64,000 nucleotides of DNA from Proales similis (lineage: Eukaryota > Rotifera > Eurotatoria > Ploima > Proalidae): the NCBI GenBank assembly GCA_019059635.1, contig JAGVRJ010000002.1, forward strand, positions 2,170,001-2,234,000, given 5' to 3'. Numbering within the stretch: the first letter of the stretch is position 1; each line of letters begins with the position of its first letter. Position numbers and translations under genes: made by a program. Positions 24,006 to 34,028 of this stretch are shown piece after piece. The notes beneath the pieces were generated by a model. The model was given only the letters and a program-made list of their open reading frames with translations. It was not told the DNA's origin and did not search any database.

Positions 24006-24246
24006 CTTCTAAATCTAAATTTATGAGAGCAGTTTCATTTCATAATTTATTCAAAGTTAATTAAACTTGAGTTCAAACTAAAGTATTTTGCTTTTGTTTT
24101 TCGCCCACAATCAAAATGTGTTTGGTCGGAGAGACAACTTTTTTCATTTTGTCTAGAGAATGGAACACGTTGAGCTGAATTCGGCCGGCCTTTTGATTGG
24201 GATTAGCCTGTGAATCATCGCGTTCTGAATAATTAGCTGCTGAATT

Positions 24247-25269
24247 TCAATCAGAGCTGTCTAGTGTTGCAATAACCTTTCGCAGCCAAACGCATTCATC
24301 AGGCGATTCACAGTCTTGGAAATATTCGAGCAGACGCTTGTAGCGTTTTTCAAGGTCGAGATTTATGATGAAGCTGAGCTTTTTGAGATCGACTGGACAG
24401 AGGAACATGGACTGGTCAAAGTCTTCTTGTAAGTGACCGCTTCCGTTCATGCAACAGTCCAAGTAGCTGCAGTGCTCGAAGCCTAAAAGATGGCACGTTT
24501 CGTGTACCAGCAGTTTGCAGCTTCTTAGAAGCAGCACATTCTTGTCCTGCTTGCTGCTCGTCAACTTATGATCGAACCAATTCTCCTCACTGAATTCTAG
24601 CCCTGTCTGGTAGCGAAAACAGCTGAACACACCGACTTGGAGATGGCCATCGCATAAACCGGCCACGAACAAATCATCGTCGTCAGAAAAGAGGTCACTG
24701 CTTGTAAAGCCTATCAAGCAGGCCGCGTCGGCCGGTTTTATTTGATACAAAAACCGATGCAAGCTTTGAGCCTTCAGCTGCATATTTCGCGAATTTCTAT
24801 CGTAGCGGTGAGTTATGCGTCGGTTTTGGGCACCGTAAGTTACTTTCATAGCCAAGTCCGATCGGTCTCTCTGCTCGATTGTTATTGAGCCGGGCAAAAT
24901 TTTGATGAGCGAATCGTCAAAAAATCGACGGCTATATTCGAAGAGGCGCGCAAAATCCAGCTGAGTAGAAGCCACCTCGCCGATCTGAACGAAATAGACA
25001 AAGCTTTTCTTCTTGATGGACAGCGAGCTCGGCTTGTTGCGTAGGTACTGGTTGCAATTCTGTCTTGGTTCATAGTACTGCACCAGCCAGTCCTGATCAC
25101 TTCTGGGATCTGCAATCGGTTTGAAGTGTCTGATTATTTTCTTCAGCTTTTCATCGAGTGCCAGATTTTTCTTGGCGCGTGATTTGAATGCCGCAATTAC
25201 ATCCAATTGATTTGCTCGCCTAAATTTATAGTTGAAGGCTAATTTTCTCGCTCGGCTTCTAAGCGGCAT
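24247..25269 (-). CDS. Archaemetzincin-like zinc metallopeptidase
   Basis: Single-exon gene of 340 codons in the AMZ family (M54), soluble zinc peptidases of poorly known substrate. The zinc motif HETCHLLGFEHC lies near 24500, with the catalytic Glu and three His ligands present. The family's second, cysteine-based zinc site continues with YLDCCMNGS and ends CPVDLKKL (about 24385), where the usual CPxC has its last Cys replaced by Asp. The ATG at 25269 (MPLRSRARKL) is used because the longer frame has no upstream ATG and a TATA box lies 40 bp before it. The basic N-terminus and overall length resemble animal AMZ2. The gene is head-to-head with the SLC6 gene. The peptidase site looks functional, while the structural site is probably altered. 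Confidence 0.88.
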   Translation of the reverse strand: MPLRSRARKLAFNYKFRRANQLDVIAAFKSRAKKNLALDEKLKKIIRHFKPIADPRSDQDWLVQYYEPRQNCNQYLRNKPSSLSIKKKSFVYFVQIGEVASTQLDFARLFEYSRRFFDDSLIKILPGSITIEQRDRSDLAMKVTYGAQNRRITHRYDRNSRNMQLKAQSLHRFLYQIKPADAACLIGFTSSDLFSDDDDLFVAGLCDGHLQVGVFSCFRYQTGLEFSEENWFDHKLTSSKQDKNVLLLRSCKLLVHETCHLLGFEHCSYLDCCMNGSGHLQEDFDQSMFLCPVDLKKLSFIINLDLEKRYKRLLEYFQDCESPDECVWLRKVIATLDSSD

Positions 25270-25308
25270 TTTTCCTGTCAAATGGAATCAAATCAACCGG
25301 ACAGAGCG

Positions 25309-25315
25309 TTTTATA
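25309..25315 (-). promoter_or_regulatory. TATA box of archaemetzincin gene
   Basis: The minus strand reads TATAAAA about 40 bp upstream of the ATG at 25269. This supports that start and a very short leader. Confidence 0.55.
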
Positions 25316-26482
25316 ACTAGTCTCTTTTCGGCAGAGTTATTTCGTAATTTTTGGATTGATTGGGCAATAACGACTTCAAAAGCAGTGCTTGCCATCTTGG
25401 AATCTGTTTGAAATTTCAAGAAACAGACCCAATCAGCAAATAAGAAAATCAAAGAGGTGGGAAAGAATCAAGATTGGAATAAACAACTTGACGGTCTTGA
25501 GAATGGACGGCCTCGATGCTCGCTTGTTCCTATATTGAACCTCGTTTCCGCGAACTCTGAACTATGGCTGAGGCCGGACAATCGGTCAAAAGAGTGCTGG
25601 GTTAGAATAACATTTTAAAGACATTCTGGCCATTGGAGGTTGCAGCCGTATAAATTCATCAAGAACCGAAAGAATTTGAATTGAGAGCAGGAAACAGGTT
25701 TTTCCGAGCTAGATGAGTTAAAAACCGACTGCCAGTAGCTAGAAATGTATAAATGCCTTGATTTGATCAGCTGTTAAGTTCAGCAGAGAAAACGTATCAA
25801 GTTGCCGCGCCTGTCTATGTTTAGATGGGCGAAAGGTTAAAATGTTGATGCAGATAAAAGTAAAAAATAAATAGAAATTTATTAGCGATTCCGAGACATT
25901 TGCTCTCAGATAAGCATTTGATTTGGTGCAATCGGAAAGCAAAATCATGTGCTCTGTTCGAGCACGAGTGAGCTAATCAGTTTGCGACTGCGGCTTCTAA
26001 GTCAGAGCGCGTGTATTTCTATTTATGAGAGTTAGAGTCGAGCTTTTAATTTGAGTCCGTCTCAGATATCTAAAAGTCACCATAAAGATAGCAAGTGGCA
26101 ACTCAGTAGTCGGCTTATCTCACAGGCGGCGGTATTGTGCGTAAACATAAGATTGCGCCATCGAAAATTTTACCACCAACGACCGGTTGATAAATAGAAA
26201 ACTGAATCTTTTGCCGAATCCCTCAATACGTTTAGTTAATGGGCCGCTGTTTTTTTTCAATTTCAAATCGCTCATTTACGACTCAGTAAAACAGCTGGCT
26301 GGTTGAATTACTTCTCGTTTAGTTTGTTCAACTCGAACGGTGAGAGGCCATTCGGTCAGCGCATGGCTTGGCGGGAAATGTTAAGCGCAATTTGCTCTGA
26401 GTATTTTAAATACAGTTCGATTTACATTTAGTCTAATTCGCCATCTTGTTGCGCATGTTTGTAAAATTGGCTTAGAAAGAAC
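25316..26482. other. Divergent intergenic region, AMZ and SLC6 genes
   Basis: About 1.17 kb between two head-to-head genes, so it should contain both promoters. It has no long open frame of convincing composition. TATTTTAAATAC near 26402 is a possible TATA-like element about 80 bp before the SLC6 ATG. No repeat or RNA gene is recognised. Confidence 0.5.
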
Positions 26483-28958
26483 ATGACGGAGAAGACACAG
26501 GATTCACGCAAGATGAGCAGCACGAGTGCGAATAGTGGACACAAAGCCTCAAATCGTGTCCATCCCGAGGATGCGTTTGAAATGAAAATAGTCGACCCAA
26601 CAAGCGAAAAGCATCACGAAGAAGAGAGAGAGAACTGGACCGGAAAACTTGATTTTTTCTTGTCAGCTCTGAGTTACTCCGGTAAAACAACAAAAGACCT
26701 TATGGTCGGTGAATTGCTGTGATCTAATTGAAGCGTCCAACTGGTTTTAGTCGGCCTGGGCGCAGTGTGGCGATTTCCTTATTTGTGTTATAAAAATGGG
26801 GGCGGCGCATTTCTGATTCCATTTTTCATCTTTTTGGTGATTGTCGGGGTGCCAGTTATGTTCCTCGAATTGGCTGTGGGTCAATACACAAGTCGAGGAC
26901 CAATTTTATCATGGGCGATGGCGCCCCTGTTCAGAGGTTTGCTCTCTCTACTTGTAAGGCAGCTCTCTTTATCCTAATTTCAATCATTCTCCAGGTGTCG
27001 GCATCGCTATGAATGTTATCAACAATTACGTCAACATCTACTACATTATGATCATTGCGTACTCGCTCTACTATCTTGTGCTCTCGCTCAACATTACCCT
27101 GCCCTGGGAGAAATGCAATCCGAACTGGGCAAGTCCAAGTAAATGAGCTTGAATGAAATATTTCACAATTTGACTTATTCTCGTCTCAATCAAGATTGCG
27201 TGGACGATTTCGACCCGGAAAAATTTGTGTTCAACTCGTGCGAGGACGAAGCAACTTTTTTGAAATGCGACGACGGAAAATGCTATTTGAACGGTACCCT
27301 TGACAATCAACAGTTGAGCTGCGAAACAAACAAGTCGCTGCTTACTTCCGTTGGCTACTGGAATCCTGTTTATCCGTCGCAGGACTACTGGAAGTAAGTT
27401 ATCAATCAATTGAACGATAACCCCAAGGGATCCATTATTTAATTTGACAAAAGCAATGTGGTGCTTCAAAAGTCGCCGTCAATCGACGAGACCAACGGCC
27501 TCGTCTGGCAGTTGGTAGTTGCTCTATTCGTCGCCTGGATAGTTTGCTTCCTCTCTCTGTTCAAAGGCGTAAAGGTTTGTTCTTTTGGCTTTTTGGTTTG
27601 CATTTCTCTTTGACTAAAATCTAAACAGCTTTCAGGCAAAATCGTGTACTTCACCGCTCTGTTTCCTTATCTGGTGCTGCTTATACTGGGCATCCGTGGC
27701 TGGACCCTTGACGGCGCAGATATTGGTATAACTTATTACCTAAAGCCAGACATGAGCAAACTTGCCGAAGTGACAGTTTGGAACGACGCTGCCGTTCAAG
27801 TCTTTTTTACACTGTCACTCTCCTACGGTGGTCTCATTGCCCTCAGCTCTTATAACAAATACAACCACAACATATTGAGGTATGTGCACTTGGAATTTTC
27901 TGCGCTCCTCGCTTCTCTGACTAATGCTCAATCAACAGAGACACAATCATTTTATCGTTCAGTAACTTCTTCACTTGCATCCTTGCTGGCCTGGTCGTGT
28001 TCGCATACATGGGCTCGTTGTCCAAACTGACGGGACTCAGCATGGACAAGGTAGTGCAAAGTGGACAGGGTCTTGTCTACGTCGTCTATCCGTTCGCAGC
28101 CACTCAGATTCCGGCACCACCAATATGGGCAATCATGTTCTTTGTGATGATGATCGCCCTGGGCATGGGCACCATGGTAAGCAACTGATTCGACCACATA
28201 AATAAGAAATGAAAAATTTCAACCAAAAACCAAACAGATGGCTTCAGTGGAGACGTTAACAACATCCCTCGAGGACTTTTTCCCCTATTTGAAGAAGACG
28301 GCCAAGATTCGCGCCATCACGTTAGCAGTGGTTTGTCTGCTTTACTTTCTGATTGGTCTCCTGCTCTGCACTCGAACCGGAACATATTGGATCGAGCTCT
28401 TCGACGAATACTCAGCCAACTGGGCTATTTTACTCATTGCCTTTGCCGAATGCGTCAGTGTCAGCTGGTTCTACGGTGTCTCACGACTTCAAGTCGAATT
28501 TACAACCATGATTCACTCGTGGACAACCGTCAATCGAATTCTTTTCGTCTGGTGGCGAATTTGCTGGACCTTCATCACGCCTATATTTCTAGCGGTAAAC
28601 ACTCTAATTCCACTCTTTCTGCCACTCTCTGAGTTTCGAACACCAAAAGGCATTGGCTATATTTTCTTGGATCGGATCTGGTCCGCTATTGGTCGGTGGA
28701 TACCAGTTCCCCATTTGGACGCACATAGTCGGCCAGACAATCAGCACAACTTCGGTTATCGGTATTTTCCTCTGGATCGTATACGAGATTGCTTTGGTTA
28801 TGCTTGGCAAGAGAAGCTGGAAGCAACTGATTAGACCGACAAAGGACTGGCGGCCGTTGGCCGACAAGGATCATGCTAGAGTAATTGACGCTCTACGGGA
28901 TGCGGGATTGGACAACGACGATCACTATGGAATAATGGATTTAGTCCATTGCGGCTGA
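26483..28958 (+). CDS. SLC6-family neurotransmitter/amino-acid transporter, altered sodium sites
   Basis: Multi-exon gene (first exon 26483-26681, second from 26751, third from 26995, last from about 28633) for a 12-helix SLC6 carrier. TM1 reads [20 protein letters not shown]; the family almost always has GNVWRFP. The large second extracellular loop contains several Cys and an Asn-glycosylation site. TM6 has [10 protein letters not shown] and the later TM7 Asn is kept (SFSNFF). TM8 reads LGMGTMMASVET where GABA-type members have GLDSQ. TM10-12 and a C-terminal tail with [11 protein letters not shown] follow. The fold and the YNKY loop are clear. The Na1 Asn is Ala, and the Na2 Asp/Ser pair is Gly/Thr, so normal sodium coupling is doubtful. 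The substrate cannot be assigned. Confidence 0.9.
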
Positions 28959-29547
28959 ATCTCGCTATTTATATGAGTTTTAAATTTTTTTTATTGCAGA
29001 AAAAATCCTAATTAATTGTCCCTTGCGATGTAATCTACATCAATTTAAATGGCCACCTAAAAGCAAATTAAAACCAATTTATTAAAAATAAATCAAAAAT
29101 TCATTGATAAACCAAAATGGTCAACTTTAACTTTCTGATCAATTCGGTTTCAATACTCAAGTGGAACGTTATCTGCTGATTTCTGGATATCTGGATACCG
29201 ATAAAAAGATAGATTGTAGGCGAAAACGATCAATTTCGACAAGGCCATCGCACTTTGATGTAGTTGAATCGTCTTTTAAAGCAACCTTATGGACCGGCAA
29301 ACCTGGCGAATAATGCTTTTATTCAGACAAATACAAGATTGAGACGAAATAACGGTTAATTTAATTTCTTCTTTTCTCAAACGAGCACCTTCTGTAAAAG
29401 ATTAAAAAAATTGAATGGTGAATAAAACTCGGTTTTGAGCCAAATGGAAATGCAGAGCAATCTACTCTGACTTGACTGGGCGGTCAAAACAAATTATGAA
29501 CTGGAAATATCTGATTGAAAACGCCAAAATTCTGTGCTTGTCTTGAA
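28959..29547. other. Convergent intergenic region
   Basis: About 590 bp of A/T-rich 3' flank between SLC6 (plus) and a glycosyltransferase-like gene (minus). AATAAA-type signals occur near 29087. No gene is seen. Confidence 0.6.
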
Positions 29548-30798
29548 TCAGCACGTTGTCCAGTCTGCTTTATCTTTGGGTCTACATTCCAGCGGGCATT
29601 CAGGAAATTTTCCGTTTTTTGGATCGCATTCAGACGGCGAGCCAATAAAGCAGTTTCCTTGCCGCCGAGTGGGAAATGGCTCGCCACCGTACGATTTGCA
29701 CGTGTAGCTGTCATGGGCAACTACGTCTTTTGATATAAGTGGATAGACATGGTTTTTGAGGAATATTTGGTCGGGTCCTTTGTGGCTGGTTTGCGGACTA
29801 TACCTTGCAGCAATGCTTGGATCAATAATCAACTGGAATATTCGGTTTCCCAAGGTTCGATTTCGCTTGTTATAAAATCCCCACCTTGACAATAAACAAA
29901 ATGAATGTGGCACCCTGGTCGCGCAAGTAGAACATGCTTGGCATACTTACATTCCGCCAAGAATTTGAATGCCATGCTGAGGGTGGTCCCGCATTATGTG
30001 AGTGCTTTTGTCAGAATCAAGCCAAACTTGGACGGAGTCGAGCTCTCGTTGAAGAATAAACGAGTCTGAGTCGCGGCTTGAAAATATGTCTACAAATGTG
30101 TCGCCGATCGGAAACCAGCGCCATTTCATTTTGTTCGTGTAGTTTGCAATCAGGCGTTGATCAGGATCGGTGAGTTTAAGCTGAATATTTGTCGCATCGC
30201 AAAAATCTGTGCTTCCAATCAATCGATCGTGCTTGTCCTTGGCACATTCAATGTCACAAACGGCCGTCTGATCTATAGAGTCGTCGTGATACACTCGCAT
30301 GATCCAGCCCGGATAAGATTTGGTTATGGCCTCGGTCAGATTCCTCAGTTTCTTGTAGTAGCGGAGGTTCTTGCCGTAAAGTGAGTAGCCGAGTACTTTC
30401 TGATGGGGACCTCTGCGCAAATCGTGAAAGAGATTGCAAGTAAAGTTAAACTGTTCAGCTTCTTCCCGGCTCAATTGATAAAGAAGTTTCTTTTTGCTTG
30501 AACTCAACTCTTCGAGATAGACAGAAAACGGCTCATTTTCCGAGCCTGCTCTCTGCTCGACTTTAATTTGTAGATGCTTGTAGCACGCGCAGTTGGGCTT
30601 GAACACTTGTTCAAAATGCAACTCGTTTCTTGACGAGGCTGGACGATGCTCGGCTGGAAATTCTCTTGGCTTAATGTCAGAATAATCAATGAGGTAATAA
30701 GCGAGAAATAGCAGAATAGCCGAGAACGAGACGAGCAGAATCAAAGTGCTTGGTCGCTTTCGCACCTTAATCTCAAGCGGACCTGATTTTCTAAGCAT
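29548..30798 (-). CDS. Type II membrane glycosyltransferase-like protein, paralogue 1
   Basis: Two exons joined at GGMWGFYN (donor about 29950, acceptor about 29882). After MLRKSGPLEIKVRKRPS a single hydrophobic anchor (LILLVSFSAILLFLAYYLI) predicts a type II Golgi or ER protein. The luminal domain contains FGLSLFG-like YSLYGKNLRYY, YPGWIMRVYHDDSID, a DxD-like SSRDSDSF, HIMRDHPQHGIQILGG and PFPTRRQGNCFIG, ending DWTTC. This combination (DxD, an acceptor-like HPQH, paired Cys) resembles a conserved animal family of putative GT-A transferases with no firmly known substrate. The start at 30798 is the first ATG in the frame. The paralogue is head-to-head at 32055-33217. The enzymatic role is inferred from motifs only. 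Confidence 0.8.
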
Positions 30799-32054
30799 TC
30801 CAATTCCCAAAATACATTTGATTATACTGGTCAGTTGAGTGTGCTATAATCCTTTGAATGGGCCGAGCGCACCTATTACTTGTTAACAACGAGTGAATAG
30901 ACGATTCTCTGGGCTATTTTTCAAATCTATTTTGTCCTGGAAAGTAACTAAAGAAAAACTACAAAACACAACGAGTGAGAAAAGAATAAATCTTTTTGAG
31001 CTTTGAACTCAATGCGCGCAGTATTTGCAATTTGACTGAGTCATTAAATCTTCACTTCTTGTACCTCTTTTTATCCCCTCTTTGGTGCCGAGGATAAATT
31101 ACTCTTTTTTCAGTCGGCATAATTTAAAAATATAATAATGAGAAGTAAAATGAAAAAAAAAAACAGAAGAAATACGCAACATATTTTAAGGTGAAAAAAA
31201 TCAATAGAATGTTAAGCAGAGTATTATTGCATCTCTTAGTAAACCCGATTCGCAGCTTCGTTAAAAATCAAGATTTTTCAATCCATATCAGGTTAATACT
31301 GAATAGCTTCTCATGTTTCCAAGTAACCCTTCTTTGGATTGAGTTTGTCGTGTTAAAGGATTCCAGCCCGCAAACAACTGCATAAATCATCTTTGCATTT
31401 AATTTTTCATTTCTCTTTTATTGTCAATAGAAATTATGAGCGCTTTTGTTATTTGAATTTATATTAAATAATTTGCAGGCCGTCGAAGCTTATCTCGCCG
31501 ACTCTTACTTTTGGTCGCGAAAAAGACGGTACATATTCATTGAGATTATGCGTCACCTACTATCTGCACCTTTTCAACTATTTGTCGCTTTCTTCTACTC
31601 CACATGCTGTTTGTCCACGTACTCCCCTGCCTTCGCCTTCCATCAACAAGAGTCTCTTTTTTCAGTAGGAATACACTCCAGACGCTTCTCTCAAGATTAT
31701 TCAATTCAGTTCAAGCCGTTCAACGGTAAACCTCTAAAACCTTTTAGATTAATATAAAAAAACATAAAATCGCTCATAAGTGAAGCTTAAGCATAAGTGA
31801 AACAGAGATTTAAATAATAATCGTTCTATCAAGCTGATTCAACAAAAATTTTGAATTGGATTCAAACAATTAAGGGACTGACTTGACCAATAGGATGAGC
31901 TTATAGAAACGTTAGAAGTGAGAGAATGGCGATAAAGCACCCTGTTGAGCATGATCGGCAAACAATGGATTTGAAATTCGAGTTTGCATCGTCCACGTGC
32001 GCCCTCGTTAATCCAAAGAGCATTGAAGATCTGCCATGAAGCTTAAATAGCACC
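30799..32054. other. Divergent intergenic region between transferase paralogues
   Basis: About 1.26 kb separating two head-to-head paralogues, so both promoters should lie here. It is A/T-rich with several homopolymer runs. A plus-strand open frame of 103 codons (31446-31757) has no recognised homology and is not called. Confidence 0.5.
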
Positions 32055-33217
32055 ATGAGGCTGAAAAAAAAGTTGTTGATCGCGTGTATGGCGCAAGTGT
32101 TTAGTCTCATCTGGGCTTTCTATCCTCATCTTGACTACAGGTTGTTTCTGCTCGGACAATCTTTATCGAAGGTATGGCAAGGTTGGCAGCTCAATTCTCT
32201 GCCCGACCTTTCATACCCGTTGTATCTCAGTTCGAAATGTACGTGCAAGAGTCGGTCAAGGCTCAAAGTAAAATTTTTTCACAGCCAAGAAATGCAAATT
32301 CAAGAGGGCGAACTGGCAGCCAAAACGTTTAAGCTTGGCAGGAGCAGGTTACGGTTTAGTTGCAATCTTTATGACTCTTTGAGACGTGGCGTGAACTTGA
32401 AAGTCATTACAGTTTCTCTATTCGGAAAAGAAGCCCGTTACTACCACTTGGTGTCAGAAATCGCTACGCAGATCAGCAAGTTCTACAGTGACTGGATAGT
32501 CCGAGTCTATCATGACAACAGTGTGGACGAGAGCTGGATCTGCGATCTCACATGCAAACACGACAACATGGACTTTTGTAACGTCCAACAAATGCCGCTT
32601 GACCTGAGCGGTCGCACGTGGGACGGTTCATATGTGCATAAAGCAATGTGGCGCTGGTTCGTACTTGGCGACTCATTTGTCAATATAATGATGAGTCGTG
32701 ACTCGGACTCGCTGATCTACGAACGCGAGGTCGACTCGGTGAATGATTGGCTCAAAAATGAAGATTTCCTCGGTCACATCATGCGAGGTCAGATTTCCAA
32801 TATTTGCCAATGCCAATCTGTTCTTTTTTTTTTTAAACGAATGTTGCAGATCATCCACAGCACTTGGCTCATGTTCTGGCCGGAATGTGGGGCCTTAAGC
32901 TCAAAAAAGACCGAGATCTTGCCGAATACATTTACACGCGCTTGACAAGTCCGCATGTAGCCAAGTTTTACAATCCGGCGAATAAATTCCTTAAAGGCCA
33001 AGATCAGGAGTTTCTAAAAGACAAAGTCTATCCGCTGATTAAGTACAAATCAATCATACACGACTCGTTCCTATGTACGCACTTTGGCGATAGCACTCCA
33101 TTTCCGACCAAAAGAAGGCAGCTGGAATTCGTTGGCGCCATTTCAAATCAAACCCTCAATTCAGACTGGTACTGCCCAGCTGCCTGTAGAAAGCGACTTG
33201 AATGGCTTTATTGTTGA
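32055..33217 (+). CDS. Type II membrane glycosyltransferase-like protein, paralogue 2
   Basis: Two exons (about 32055-32788 and 32850-33217) encode a protein parallel to paralogue 1. A short basic N-terminus and hydrophobic anchor (LLIACMAQVFSLIWAF) are followed by VITVSLFGKEARYYH, DWIVRVYHDNSVDES, MSRDSDSLIYEREVDSV and HIMR/DHPQH across the intron. The C-terminal part holds HDSFLCTHFG and PFPTKRRQ, ending in Cys. The putative DxD segment and the HPQH motif are conserved; the final DWTTC is only partly kept (EWLYC). It probably acts in the secretory pathway, and the substrate is unknown. Divergence from paralogue 1 is substantial, so the duplication is not recent. Confidence 0.8.
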
Positions 33218-34028
33218 TAATTGTCGCAATAAAATATTTAAATAGAAGAAGGTCTTTTTGATTCTAAATTGAAAGCTGTTTGCCAAAGAATGTGACTTTA
33301 TCTTTTTGACGCGTTCTCTAATACCCAAGGTCTAGACGCCAGTGAAATCTAGCGTTGTTTGCCAGATAAACTGTTTACAATCTTTTGGGAGATAATTTCT
33401 AGTCGAAAACTAATCTCAAAGAGTTTGCGCTTTTTTCTTTGCTTTATTGCGCGTCCAATATTTACCAGACCAGATATTTGTGCTCTCCAGGTAAAAATCA
33501 CGCGTAGTCGGCGCAAGTTTCGATTCCAGAGTTCAAGAGAGAAAGCAATGGGACATTAAGTAATGATTGTGTAGCCGCTAGCTATCAGTCATGTGAACAA
33601 AATGTGAAACGAGTATAAAACCCGTTTCCCATTTCAGGCAGACTCTATTTGCTTAAATCGAACAAAGAGTCTCTTTGTTTGAGCTGTTCTCTTTCTTTTA
33701 TCTAAATTGTTCATGTGCAATGCACAAGCTTGCGAGCTGGCCAAAACCACTTGGATTTCGTGTGCGTGGGTTTGCGTGTGCTTGAGAACGGATGTTTGTG
33801 TTGCGCACACGTTTCGGTATTTTGGTGAGATGGATGAAATTGTATGTGAAGATCAAAGCGCACGCAGCGGACAGAACAAAATCGACAATTGCTCTTCTAT
33901 TGAGCTTATTTGCTGTTTGAAACAGCTATTCAGTTTGCATTTATTGCTAGAGGATCTGGTTGGTCTGGACAATGTGTTCACTCAACAGTCAATTTTTCGC
34001 TTTCATTTTTAGACAACTGGTTCTCACG
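33218..34028 (+). other. Promoter and 5' leader region of ZIP copy 1
   Basis: About 810 bp. TATAAAA at 33614-33620 lies about 410 bp before the ATG. A good acceptor (TTTCATTTTTAG, ending 34012) stands 17 bp before the ATG, which suggests a 5' untranslated exon and a leader intron. The donor was not identified with confidence. Confidence 0.45.
33614..33620 (+). promoter_or_regulatory. TATA box, probably of ZIP copy 1
   Basis: TATAAAA in the context GAGTATAAAACCCG. No other plus-strand start is nearby, so it most likely drives the ZIP gene through a spliced leader exon. Confidence 0.4.

Noticed and set aside
31446-31757. 103-codon open frame between the two transferase paralogues
   Set aside because: Lies in a divergent promoter region, has no recognised domain or signal peptide, and the sequence before its ATG has no clear promoter or acceptor. 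Best treated as chance.
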